A stretch of 64,000 bases of DNA from VMDJ01 sp038146785 (GTDB lineage Bacteria > Pseudomonadota > Gammaproteobacteria > Chromatiales > Chromatiaceae). Below, piece by piece: positions 9,426-18,137 of the stretch (positions within the stretch are counted from its first letter, which is position 1; every line of letters begins with the position of its first letter). The notes beneath the pieces were generated by a model. The model saw only the letters and a list, made by a program, of their open reading frames with translations, searched no databases and was not told the origin of the DNA. The position numbers and the translations under genes were made by a program. The stretch is from the NCBI GenBank assembly GCA_038146785.1, contig JAYQSI010000016.1:124001-188000 (forward strand), in the 5' to 3' direction.

Positions 9426-10301
9426 ATGTCTAAGAAGCATCCAGTGGTTGCTGTCACCGGTTCATCTGGCGCAGGTACCAGTACCGTTAAGCGCGCATTC
9501 GAAACCATTTTCCTTCGTGAGCAAATCAATGCTGCGATCATCGAGGGCGATAGCTTCCACCGCTACGACCGCGCTGAAATGAAGACCCAAATGACTCAGA
9601 ACAAAATCAGTCACTTTGGTCCTCAAGCAAACGAATTCGGCAAATTAGCTGACCTTTTCCAAACCTACGGCGAGACCGGTGGTGGCGAAAAGCGTTACTA
9701 CCTTCACAGTGAAGAAGAAGCTGAAGAGCACAATGCACGCCTAGGCACTGACAAGAAGCCTGGCGAGTTCACGCCTTGGGAGCCAGTTCCTGCGAATACC
9801 GACCTCATGTTCTACGAAGGTCTTCACGGCCTGGTTCAAACAGATGACGCTGACGTTGCCAAGCACGTTGACCTCGGCATCGGTGTTGTTCCTGTTGTAA
9901 ACCTGGAGTGGATTCAAAAGATCCATCGCGACAACGCTGAGCGTGGCTACGATGCAGAAACCATCGTCGATACCATCCTGCGTCGCATGCCGGACTACAT
10001 CAACCACATTACGCCTCAGTTCTCGCGCACCGATATCAACTTCCAGCGTGTAGCCACTGTGGATACCTCAAACCCATTTATCGCGCGCGACATCCCAACG
10101 CCTGACGAAAGCTTCATCGTTATTCGTTTCGCGAATCCTGATAAGTGTGGTGTGGACTTCCCACGTTTGATCTCAATGATTCCTAACTCATTCATGTCAC
10201 GTCGCAACACATTGGTTGTGCCAGGTGGCAAGATGGGCTTAGCAATGGAGATCATCCTTGCGCCGATCATTCATCGCTTGATCGAAGAATCAAAGTCTTA
10301 A
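9426..10301 (+). CDS. prk: Phosphoribulokinase (class I, proteobacterial type)
   Basis: PRK phosphorylates ribulose 5-phosphate to ribulose 1,5-bisphosphate, the RuBisCO substrate, in the Calvin cycle. The 291-residue length is that of the octameric, NADH-activated proteobacterial form. A P-loop GSSGAGTST lies at 12-20, followed by IEGDSFHRYDR with the catalytic acidic residue, and YEGLHGL. A strong ribosome site (AGGGGG) precedes the ATG. The gene looks monocistronic, with a terminator directly downstream. It is close to the GlcD-like gene, but no cbb genes flank it. This is the clearest hint of autotrophy in the window. Confidence 0.95.
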   Translation: MSKKHPVVAVTGSSGAGTSTVKRAFETIFLREQINAAIIEGDSFHRYDRAEMKTQMTQNKISHFGPQANEFGKLADLFQTYGETGGGEKRYYLHSEEEAEEHNARLGTDKKPGEFTPWEPVPANTDLMFYEGLHGLVQTDDADVAKHVDLGIGVVPVVNLEWIQKIHRDNAERGYDAETIVDTILRRMPDYINHITPQFSRTDINFQRVATVDTSNPFIARDIPTPDESFIVIRFANPDKCGVDFPRLISMIPNSFMSRRNTLVVPGGKMGLAMEIILAPIIHRLIEESKS

Positions 10302-10315
10302 GCGCTTTCGCTTAA

Positions 10316-10353
10316 CTAACCCCACCATCCGAAAGGATCGTGGGGTTTTTTAT
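10316..10353 (+). terminator. Rho-independent terminator of prk
   Basis: CCCCACCATCC and GGATCGTGGGG form a stem with one mismatch around a GAAA loop, followed by a T-run. Confidence 0.9.
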
Positions 10354-10423
10354 TGGCTTTCCCGAATAGCTGTTCGAGTACTGACTCGATACACTGCTTA
10401 TTTAAATAACAAAGAGTCATTCA

Positions 10424-11533
10424 GTGGCGTTCTCACACACTCATCAAACCGGCAGTGACTGGAAAACTATTTGCGAAAATTGCATCAGCGATCTGCCCAA
10501 TGAAGCGCTTGGCGACTTAGCCTTCATTTACATCCATCATCAACTTGCTAGTGAAACCGATCGCATTATTGATTACCTGCGCTCTCATACTGGCATCTCA
10601 CACTGGGTAGGCTCCGTCGCTGAAGCACTGTGCAGCACAGGACGCGAAAGCTATGAAGAGATAGCGATTGCGATTCTAGTGACCGACTTTAAGCAAGACG
10701 ACTTTCGAGTCATCCCGGCATTACGAGACAACCCTCAAGTATGGCTTGATGAAAACCGCAGTTGGATTGATCAACACTTTGCCAGTATCGCTGTCGTGCA
10801 CGGCGACCCAAGCCATCACACCGTGCCACAAACGATTGAGCAACTAGCAGATCAATTACAAGGCTTTGTGGTTGGCGGCCTAACTTCTTCTGACACACTG
10901 AATGTTCAAATTGCTGATCAAGCGGTTGGTGCAGGCCTCTCAGGTGTTTTACTCGGTAGCAACATCGCTATGCATACGCGCCTCGCCCAAGGCTGCCAGT
11001 TGATTAGCGAGCCACATACCGTCACCGAGTGTGAACAACACATCATCGTAAAAATTGATGATCGCCCTGCTCTGGATGTCTTTAAAGAGGCCATTGGACC
11101 TGAACTCGCAGAGGATCTTCACGCAGTCGGCGGACGCATCTTTGCCGCGCTTCCTATTGAAGGATCTGACACTGGTGATTATTTAGTTCGCAACTTAGTT
11201 GGCTTAGATCCCGATCATAAACTGATCGCTATCGGCGACATGGCACATGTCGGACAACGTATTCAATTTGCACGTCGTGATAAAGATGCGGCTAAACAAG
11301 ATTTGATCGAGATGGTTGATCAACTCAAAGCCAACACCAATAAACCGATTAAGGGCGCGCTTTACCACACCTGCTTAGGTCGTGGTCGCCATGAGTTTGG
11401 AGCGCCTAACGTTGAGCTAAACATCATCAAAGAACACTTGGGTGATGTGCCATTGATTGGCTTCTTTGCGAATGGCGAGATTTCACACCGACGCCTGTAT
11501 GGCTACACCGGCGTATTAAGTGTGTTTTATTGA
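10424..11533 (+). CDS. FIST domain protein (FIST_N plus FIST_C)
   Basis: FIST domains are putative ligand-sensing modules found in bacterial signalling proteins; small ligands such as amino acids have been suggested. The 369-residue protein consists of the FIST_N region (GFVVGGLTSSDTLNVQIADQ, about 145-165) and the FIST_C region (YHTCLGRGRHEFG, then PLIGFFANGEI near the end). I see no membrane segment and no attached kinase, GGDEF or methyl-accepting domain, so it would act as a free cytoplasmic protein. Translation starts at GTG. Its end overlaps the convergent dxs gene by 7 bp. Ligand and partner are unknown. Confidence 0.82.
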   Translation: MAFSHTHQTGSDWKTICENCISDLPNEALGDLAFIYIHHQLASETDRIIDYLRSHTGISHWVGSVAEALCSTGRESYEEIAIAILVTDFKQDDFRVIPALRDNPQVWLDENRSWIDQHFASIAVVHGDPSHHTVPQTIEQLADQLQGFVVGGLTSSDTLNVQIADQAVGAGLSGVLLGSNIAMHTRLAQGCQLISEPHTVTECEQHIIVKIDDRPALDVFKEAIGPELAEDLHAVGGRIFAALPIEGSDTGDYLVRNLVGLDPDHKLIAIGDMAHVGQRIQFARRDKDAAKQDLIEMVDQLKANTNKPIKGALYHTCLGRGRHEFGAPNVELNIIKEHLGDVPLIGFFANGEISHRRLYGYTGVLSVFY

Positions 11534-13389
11534 TGCGCCTGTATACGCTGGCACATCTCATCAACAGATAAGCCAGCCTGATCTAATTGCTCCGCTTGGC
11601 TCGCCTGTTCGATAAAGAGATCTGGCATGCCCAATAGTAATAGACGGTTATGTAGATTCTCCGTCGAGATAAATTCAGCAACCGCTGCGCCAGCGCCACC
11701 CGCCACCGCGTTCTCTTCAAGCGTCACAATCAAAGAATGATTAGCCGCAACTTGTTTAATCAACGCTTGATCTAGTGGCTTCACAAAACGCATATCAGCC
11801 ACAGTCGCATTCAAACGCTCTGCAACTTCTAACGCCCGACCTAGAACAGAACCGAAGTTCAAGATCACCACATCTTGGCCTTCACGAACAATGCGACCTT
11901 TACCCCAAGGTACGGTCGTTAGTTCTTTTTCTGGCGTTGCACCCAAACCGCCACCTCGTGGATAACGCACTAAGGCAGGGCCTGAAAATTCATACGCGGT
12001 CTGCAACAAGGCACGACACTCGGCTTCATCGCTCGGCGCCATGATCGCCATGTTCGGTACGCAACGCACATAGCTCAAATCAAAGCTGCCCGCATGTGTA
12101 GCGCCATCAGCACCCACAAAGCCTGCACGATCAACCGCAAAGGTCACATCAAGATTCTGTAACGCCACGTCATGCAGTAACTGATCATAAGCACGCTGCA
12201 GAAAGGTCGAATAAATTGCCACCACAGGCTTTTGACCTTCACAGGCTAAACCTGCTGCAAAGGTGACTGCGTGTTGCTCAGCTATACCGACATCGTGATA
12301 ACGATCAGCAAAGCGACGACTAAACTCAACTAAGCCTGAGCCTTCACACATCGCAGGGGTAACCGCAAAAACGCGCGGATCTTGCTCTGCAAGGTCGCAG
12401 ATCCAATCTGAAAACACCTTGGTGTAACTCAAACCAGCGGCTTTCTTTTCCATCTTGCCGGTATCAGCATCAAACGGGGTTACACCGTGATACACACAAG
12501 GATCACCTTCAGCAGGCGCATAACCTCGTCCTTTTTGCGTCACCACATGCAAGAAGCGCGGCCCTTTCATACGCTTCATATTTTCAAGCGTACTCAGCAG
12601 TAGCGGAAGGTTATGACCATCAATAGGTCCGATATAGGTAAAACCAAGTTCTTCGAAAAGTGTGCCGGGCATCACCATGCCCTTCATGTGTTCTTCCCAG
12701 CGCAGCGCCAAATCTTTCATCGATGGCAACTTACTCAGGACCTGCTTACTCCCTTCTCGCATCGAGTTATAAAAACGACTCGAAAGCACCCGCGCTAAGT
12801 AGTTACTGATCGCACCCACCGGGTTAGAGATCGACATATCGTTATCGTTCAAGATAACCAACAAATCAGCATCCAGTGCACCGCCGTGATTAAGTGCTTC
12901 AAACGCCATACCGGCAGACAAAGCACCATCGCCAATCACCGCGATATGCTCACGATCTAAACCTTCTGCTTTTGCCGCAACAGCCATACCCAGTGCCGCA
13001 CTGATCGAGGTACTTGAGTGACCCGCACCAAAGGCGTCGTATTCAGACTCATCGCGCTTCAAGAAACCACTTAAGCCATCTTTTTGACGCAAGCTATCCA
13101 TGCGCTGACGACGACCGGTCAAAATTTTGTGCGGATAAGCTTGATGACCCACGTCCCAGATCAATCGATCCGAAGGCGTGTTAAATACGTAATGCAATGC
13201 AACGGTAAGCTCGACAACGCCCAAACCCGCTGCAAGGTGGCCACCGGTTTGAGATACGCTACCCACGAGATAATCTCGCACAGCTTGTGCGACACCTTTA
13301 AGGTCTGATTTATCAAGCGCTCGCAACGCCTCGGGCGTATCAACCCGGGATAAAACTTCCTCAGCTGCTGCGATTAACTGTTCGGCCAT
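11527..13389 (-). CDS. dxs: DXS, 1-deoxy-D-xylulose-5-phosphate synthase
   Basis: DXS condenses pyruvate and glyceraldehyde 3-phosphate with thiamine diphosphate, the first step of the MEP isoprenoid pathway; ispB and dxs in this window serve the same product line. From the chosen ATG the protein has 620 residues, the same as E. coli. Visible motifs are WDVGHQAYPHK, the ThDP-binding GDGALSAGMAFEALN and the transketolase-type EQHAVTFAAGLACEG. An upstream in-frame extension to 13545 exists, but the family begins at the MAEQL methionine. It is divergent from the RNA methyltransferase gene. Confidence 0.97.
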   Translation of the reverse strand: MAEQLIAAAEEVLSRVDTPEALRALDKSDLKGVAQAVRDYLVGSVSQTGGHLAAGLGVVELTVALHYVFNTPSDRLIWDVGHQAYPHKILTGRRQRMDSLRQKDGLSGFLKRDESEYDAFGAGHSSTSISAALGMAVAAKAEGLDREHIAVIGDGALSAGMAFEALNHGGALDADLLVILNDNDMSISNPVGAISNYLARVLSSRFYNSMREGSKQVLSKLPSMKDLALRWEEHMKGMVMPGTLFEELGFTYIGPIDGHNLPLLLSTLENMKRMKGPRFLHVVTQKGRGYAPAEGDPCVYHGVTPFDADTGKMEKKAAGLSYTKVFSDWICDLAEQDPRVFAVTPAMCEGSGLVEFSRRFADRYHDVGIAEQHAVTFAAGLACEGQKPVVAIYSTFLQRAYDQLLHDVALQNLDVTFAVDRAGFVGADGATHAGSFDLSYVRCVPNMAIMAPSDEAECRALLQTAYEFSGPALVRYPRGGGLGATPEKELTTVPWGKGRIVREGQDVVILNFGSVLGRALEVAERLNATVADMRFVKPLDQALIKQVAANHSLIVTLEENAVAGGAGAAVAEFISTENLHNRLLLLGMPDLFIEQASQAEQLDQAGLSVDEMCQRIQAHQ

Positions 13390-13482
13390 GGGGACCACCA
13401 AAAATAAGAGCGTCGCATTGTACCTTGCTATGCGGTCTAATAACTGCCTGTATCTATTGAATTGAAACGAACAATCGTAGCG

Positions 13483-14055
13483 ATGAGCGACGAAAACGAA
13501 CGAATGACCCGCGCCGAACGAAAAGCCGACCGCATTGCACGACAAAAGCAGGTCGAGCAGCGTTACCTAAAAAACCGCCAACGTAATGTGATGGCTGAGC
13601 CTGGCCAGCACTCGTTTGTGATGGTGCTCGATCACCTCAAAGCCGGCTACAACGTACCCAAGATTTTCCGCAGCACCCATGCCTTTGGCGGCGAAGCGAT
13701 TCACTTAGTGAACATAGGCGTTTTCGACCCAGCTCCAGCCAAAGGGGCTTTCCGTAAAGTACCTGCTGTTTTTAATGACACGATTGAGCAATCCTTAGAT
13801 CAACTTCGCGCCTCTGGACACACCCTCTACGCGCTTGCCGCAAATGGCCAAGCAAACTTGAACGAGGTAGCACTGGATAAAAAAGCTGCCTTCATTGTCG
13901 GACACGAGGAAGTCGGTCTGAGTTTTGATCCCGCTGATCATCCGGACATCATCACCTTAAGCATCCCTTTAAGCGGCCCGATGGAAAGTCTCAATGCCAG
14001 TATTGCCGCATCGATTGTGATGTTTGAGTACCAGCGGCAGCACACAGAAAAATAA
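13483..14055 (+). CDS. SpoU/TrmH-family RNA 2'-O-methyltransferase
   Basis: This is a SPOUT-class methyltransferase that transfers a methyl group from SAM to an RNA ribose; the target base cannot be read from sequence. The 190-residue protein has a basic, Arg/Lys-rich start (about residues 8-35) and then the knot motifs FIVGHEEVGL near 138 and IPLSGPMESLNASIAASI near 160. The ATG at 13483 is preferred over an in-frame TTG at 13462. The following oxidoreductase starts one base after its stop, so the two are probably cotranscribed. Confidence 0.88.
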   Translation: MSDENERMTRAERKADRIARQKQVEQRYLKNRQRNVMAEPGQHSFVMVLDHLKAGYNVPKIFRSTHAFGGEAIHLVNIGVFDPAPAKGAFRKVPAVFNDTIEQSLDQLRASGHTLYALAANGQANLNEVALDKKAAFIVGHEEVGLSFDPADHPDIITLSIPLSGPMESLNASIAASIVMFEYQRQHTEK

Positions 14056-14056
14056 G

Positions 14057-15118
14057 ATGTCTGATCCCTATGATCATCTGATTATCGGCCAAGGTCTTGC
14101 CGGCAGCCTACTCGCTTGGGAGCTGATTCATCGCGGCCAAACAGTGATGGTGATTGATGATGGCCTAAAACATAGCGCCTCTAAAGTCGCTGCTGGCTTG
14201 ATCAATCCTTTACCGGGGAAACGCTTCAATCGCCCACCAGAAACACAACTTTGGCTTGACCATGCGCATACATTGTATGCAGACATACAAAAGATAAGCG
14301 GCAACCACTACTTTCACGCCATCGATATGTTGCGCTTACTGCATCTTGATGAACAACATCGCTTTATCGAAAGACAACTCGCTCTTCCGGATAGCCATCA
14401 CTTTATCGATCAAATTCTTGATAAAGATGAGATTGATAAAAACATTCATGCGCCACTTGGTGGCTTTATGCAAAAACAAACAGGCTATCTTGATATACCC
14501 GCATTACTCGATGATCTTCGCGAATGGCTGATCACTCAAAATGCTTATCAGCAAACGAGCATGAGCTACTCGGATATCGTTATTGAAGACCATGAAATCA
14601 CACTCAATGATCTCCATGCGACTGACATCATCTTTTGCGAAGGTTATGGGCTACGCAATAACCCATGGTTTCAGCACTTACCTCTGCAACCGGATAAAGG
14701 CGAATTCTTCACTCTAAAAACCAAGACCCCGCTAACAAAGCACATCATAAACAGTGCACATTGGATTCTGCCAACACATGATGGCAACTATCGCTTTGGT
14801 GCCACACATGAACATGAGCAGCTAGACGAACAAGCCACCGAAGAAGCTCGAGCGCAGCTTCAACAGGGTTTAGAGAATCTATTTAAATCCCTACCCGATG
14901 ATTTAACGATTGAACAATCAGCAGGCGTTAGACCGGCAACCTCTGACCGTAAACCTTTTATTGGCACACACCCTGTCGATGAGAAACTCAAACTGTTTAA
15001 CGGTTTTGGCGCTCGTGGCTCGCTGACTATTCCGTGGCATGCCGAGCACTTTGTGAATCATTTACTGGATCAACAGCCACTCAATTCAGATGTCGATATC
15101 GCGCGATATGCGCTTTAA
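14057..15118 (+). CDS. FAD-dependent oxidoreductase of the D-amino-acid-oxidase (DAO) family
   Basis: The 353-residue protein has an N-terminal FAD-binding dinucleotide fold (IIGQGLAGSLLAWEL, residues about 9-23) and a C-terminal DAO pattern (GVRPATSDRKPFIG, then GFGARGSLTIPWHAEHF). Family members oxidise secondary or D-amino groups, for example D-amino acids, glycine or sarcosine; MnmC's C-terminal half is a relative. The substrate is not evident. It is one base downstream of the RNA methyltransferase gene, which might suggest a tRNA-modification role, but that is only a guess. Confidence 0.8.
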   Translation: MSDPYDHLIIGQGLAGSLLAWELIHRGQTVMVIDDGLKHSASKVAAGLINPLPGKRFNRPPETQLWLDHAHTLYADIQKISGNHYFHAIDMLRLLHLDEQHRFIERQLALPDSHHFIDQILDKDEIDKNIHAPLGGFMQKQTGYLDIPALLDDLREWLITQNAYQQTSMSYSDIVIEDHEITLNDLHATDIIFCEGYGLRNNPWFQHLPLQPDKGEFFTLKTKTPLTKHIINSAHWILPTHDGNYRFGATHEHEQLDEQATEEARAQLQQGLENLFKSLPDDLTIEQSAGVRPATSDRKPFIGTHPVDEKLKLFNGFGARGSLTIPWHAEHFVNHLLDQQPLNSDVDIARYAL

Positions 15119-15121
15119 CTT

Positions 15122-15784
15122 TTAACGGCGCTTAAGCTGATAGGTCGCAAAATAATCTGCTTCTTGATGGCCTTGCTGAAACGACCACCCATCTTGTAGC
15201 GGCATGCTCACCACATCATTCGGCGGCAGCACCTTCACCTCACGAATCACCGCTGATCGATAATCGCCTTGCTCATTGATCTCGGCATCTTGGCGCTTAC
15301 CCTCTTCATTCTTACTTCGACTGGCAAATAAGAACCACTCAACCGCACCCGGGTCGCGCGTTTCACAGCCATAACGAATCGCCAAATAATTACCGGGCAC
15401 TTCATACCCCGGGCGAATGGTTAACTGACCCTGCTCGATGGTTCCGGCGATTGGAAAACGGCTAAAGCGCACCCGCGGCATCTCAAGAAGTTTTAGATTG
15501 GGATCGAGATAACTACCTTCTAAAAGCTCGCAATTGAACCACTGAGGCGGATGACTGCCCTTGGTCGCACCCCCTTTCCATTGCGCAAGCCCAGAGCCAG
15601 CCACAAACTGTCCTTGATCCACGGTAAAGCTAACCGAGACCTCCCAAGGCAGTTGCACATACCCCTGCAGAATCACATCGCCAAAGACATAACGATGATG
15701 CCCATGGATCTTCAGCTCCCATGACTCAGCCGCCCAGGTTGCGGGAGCGCAAAGCATCAAAAAAACAGGGAGCCATCGATTCAT
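15122..15784 (-). CDS. Uncharacterised periplasmic protein with signal peptide
   Basis: I do not recognise this 220-residue protein. It starts with a clear Sec signal (MNRWLPVFLMLCAPATWAA, cleavage probably after Ala-19). The mature part is rich in aromatic residues and beta-strand-like segments, has three Cys (near 80, 131 and in the signal) and no further membrane helix. It is convergent with the DAO-family gene (3 bp between stops) and divergent from the phosphatase gene. The open frame, signal and codon use resemble the neighbours, so the gene is probably real. No function is proposed. Confidence 0.7.
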   Translation of the reverse strand: MNRWLPVFLMLCAPATWAAESWELKIHGHHRYVFGDVILQGYVQLPWEVSVSFTVDQGQFVAGSGLAQWKGGATKGSHPPQWFNCELLEGSYLDPNLKLLEMPRVRFSRFPIAGTIEQGQLTIRPGYEVPGNYLAIRYGCETRDPGAVEWFLFASRSKNEEGKRQDAEINEQGDYRSAVIREVKVLPPNDVVSMPLQDGWSFQQGHQEADYFATYQLKRR

Positions 15785-15889
15785 CGTTCTAGAGTATCAG
15801 CAATTCCACAGAAGCCAGCAAACCCTGTCTAGTGCACCGATATGCCATGCCATGCAATGGTAAAGTGGAGCAAAGTCGAGAGATCCCTA

Positions 15890-16495
15890 ATGTCCTTACT
15901 GATTGATTACCTTCGTCATGGCGAGCCCGTTGGCGGCAGTCGTTATCGCGGCAATGCGATTGATGACCCGTTAAGCGAAAAAGGCTGGGCGCAGATGCAA
16001 CATAGCACCCAAGGCGATATCCCTTGGACGCGCATCATTAGCTCCCCCTTGAGTCGATGCCATGCCTTTGCTCACTGGCTCGGCGAACAGCATCAGCTAC
16101 CTGTGCATATCGAAGATGACCTTCGCGAAGTCGGCTTTGGCAGCTGGGAAGGTGAAACCAAACAAACACTCTTAGCCAGTCGCGCAGATGAGTTTCATGC
16201 TTTTTATGCAGACCCCGTCAATCAACGACCCGAAGGTGCAGAACCTCTCGATCAGTTCGGTCAACGCTGCGCCAAGGTTTTCGATCAGCTATGCAACAGC
16301 TACTCAGATGAACATCTGCTCGTGGTTGCGCATGCCGGTGTTATCCGCGCGACCTTTGGTCATGTCACCCAAGCGCCAGCGAGCAGCTGGTATCGCGCAG
16401 ACGTCTCCAATGCATCGATCACACGTTTTGCAGTGACTGATAAGCTGCGCAAACTCGTTCACTTCAACTGCTTACCCCACGGACCCCTGTCATGA
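15890..16495 (+). CDS. Histidine phosphatase family protein (CobC/phosphoglycerate-mutase-like)
   Basis: Histidine phosphatases form a phospho-His intermediate. The 201-residue protein shows the catalytic LRHGEP near residue 8-13, the SPLSRC motif, the acidic REVGFGSWEG stretch and the second catalytic His in VVAHAGVIRA. The sequence around RHGEP and the size resemble alpha-ribazole phosphatase CobC of cobalamin synthesis, but no cobalamin-synthesis gene lies beside it, so the substrate stays open. The ATG at 15890 places the RHG motif at the usual distance. It overlaps the next gene by 4 bp (ATGA). Confidence 0.85.
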   Translation: MSLLIDYLRHGEPVGGSRYRGNAIDDPLSEKGWAQMQHSTQGDIPWTRIISSPLSRCHAFAHWLGEQHQLPVHIEDDLREVGFGSWEGETKQTLLASRADEFHAFYADPVNQRPEGAEPLDQFGQRCAKVFDQLCNSYSDEHLLVVAHAGVIRATFGHVTQAPASSWYRADVSNASITRFAVTDKLRKLVHFNCLPHGPLS

Positions 16496-17034
16496 TGTCT
16501 TTTGCCCGCTTGCTGTTTGTCTTTCTGCTGACCTTATTGGTGGTCCTGATCGGCGTTGGTATTTTCTTACCTGATTCAGTACGCGTTAGCCGTCAAGCAA
16601 CCATCCAGGCCCCTGCTGAAACTATTTATTCGCAGATCGCTGACCTCAAACAATTTCAAGCATGGTCACCTTGGGCCAACTTAGCGAAGAATGTCACCTA
16701 TACCTACGAAGGTCCTGCATCTGGCAAAGGTGCTACTCAACGCTGGCAGATAACTCAGGGTGATGAGATCACCACCGGTTATATCGAGGTGACTGATGCC
16801 ACAGCCAATCAGCGAGTCGACATGCGTATGGTTTTCAGCGACAAACAATCCGGCATGATGACCTTCGAACTTGAGCCCACGCTTAATCAGTCAAATAACG
16901 TCACTTGGACCTTCGAGACCCAATTTGGCTGGGATCTATTCAGTCGCTATGTGGGCCTGTTTCTCGACGATATGATCGGAAAAAATTATGAACGCGGCCT
17001 AGAAACCTTGAAACAACGCGCCGAGAACCTTTAA
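16492..17034 (+). CDS. Membrane-anchored SRPBCC (START-like) domain protein
   Basis: The 180-residue protein has one N-terminal membrane helix (about residues 8-26) followed by an SRPBCC/polyketide-cyclase-like ligand-binding domain. Typical features are the strand entering the fold (VSRQATIQAPAETIYSQIAD), the FQAWSPWA segment and a long C-terminal helix (GLETLKQRAENL). Ligand and role are unknown. The ATGA overlap with the phosphatase gene indicates translational coupling. Confidence 0.75.
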   Translation: MMSFARLLFVFLLTLLVVLIGVGIFLPDSVRVSRQATIQAPAETIYSQIADLKQFQAWSPWANLAKNVTYTYEGPASGKGATQRWQITQGDEITTGYIEVTDATANQRVDMRMVFSDKQSGMMTFELEPTLNQSNNVTWTFETQFGWDLFSRYVGLFLDDMIGKNYERGLETLKQRAENL

Positions 17035-17108
17035 GTCATTAAAAGGTTTGATTTTTTTATCGGACTTAACCCGATTACAGTGTGCTTTCAGCGCTTAGGA
17101 TAATAACA

Positions 17109-18080
17109 ATGACATTTCCAAAAGATCACCAAGACTTGGGCCACGGCACCCATCTTATCGACATCAAGTTGTATCGCGACCATCTGGGCGCTTGTTACTT
17201 GATCCAAGATGGCGATGAGTTCGCCATGGTCGACTGCGGCACACAACACAGTCAGCCACAAATTCTGCAAACACTCGAAGCCGCTGGCGGCACGCCTGAA
17301 CAAGTTCGCTGGGTGATTCCAACCCACGTACATCTCGATCATGCCGGTGGCGCAGGTCAACTAATGAAGGTCTGCCCTAACGCCACCTTAGTCACACACC
17401 CAAAGGGGCACCCTCATATGGTGGACCCAAGCAAGCTACAAGCCGGTGCAACGGCAGTCTATGGCGAAGAGCCTTTTGCTAAAGATTACGGTGAGCTGAT
17501 CCCGATTGACGCGTCACGCTGCGAGGCAGCCGAAGAAGGTCGCACTCTTCAATTAGGCAATCGCACACTGACCATCATCCATACGCCAGGACATGCGAAT
17601 CATCATTGCTGCGTATTTGATTCAGCAAGCCAGTATCTGTTCACCGGTGACACCTTTGGCTTAGGCTATCGTGAATTTGGTGAAGACAATCCTTACATCA
17701 CTTGCACCAGCTCACCGGTCGCTTTTGATCCTGAAGCTTGGATGGATAGTCTCGATCGCATGATGGCGCTAAAGCCTTCAGCGGTTTGCCTGACCCACTA
17801 CGGGCTTTACCCAAATCCTGAGAAATGGGTGGATGGTCTGCGTGGCAGCATTAATCGCCATGCTCAGATCGCGATTGATGAAGAAGCCAATGAATCTGAC
17901 GGTCGTGCCGAGCGACTCGCCAAAGCGGTCGAGCATGAGCTCGTCGATGGCGCTGTTGCACATTGCGGTATCGATCGTGATGCCGCGCTAAAGATTTTTG
18001 AGGGCGATATCGATTTGAATTCGCAAGGTCTGGGCGTTTGGCTCATCCGTCGCGCAAAATCTCGGGCAAATGCCTCGTAG
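17109..18080 (+). CDS. MBL-fold metallo-hydrolase
   Basis: A 323-residue metallo-beta-lactamase-fold protein with the zinc-binding THVHLDHAGG near residue 78, a second His in HTPGHANHH and the Asp of FTGDTFGLG. The C-terminal part (from about 240) is helical. Family members hydrolyse thioesters, phosphoesters or other bonds; nothing here fixes the substrate, and it is not a close copy of the GloB gene 2 kb away. An AGGA ribosome site precedes the ATG at 17109. It is probably monocistronic. Confidence 0.85.
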   Translation: MTFPKDHQDLGHGTHLIDIKLYRDHLGACYLIQDGDEFAMVDCGTQHSQPQILQTLEAAGGTPEQVRWVIPTHVHLDHAGGAGQLMKVCPNATLVTHPKGHPHMVDPSKLQAGATAVYGEEPFAKDYGELIPIDASRCEAAEEGRTLQLGNRTLTIIHTPGHANHHCCVFDSASQYLFTGDTFGLGYREFGEDNPYITCTSSPVAFDPEAWMDSLDRMMALKPSAVCLTHYGLYPNPEKWVDGLRGSINRHAQIAIDEEANESDGRAERLAKAVEHELVDGAVAHCGIDRDAALKIFEGDIDLNSQGLGVWLIRRAKSRANAS

Positions 18081-18137
18081 AACACAGCGAATCAACACCT
18101 TCCTCGTTATAATGCCGCATCGATTAGGAATGACGAC

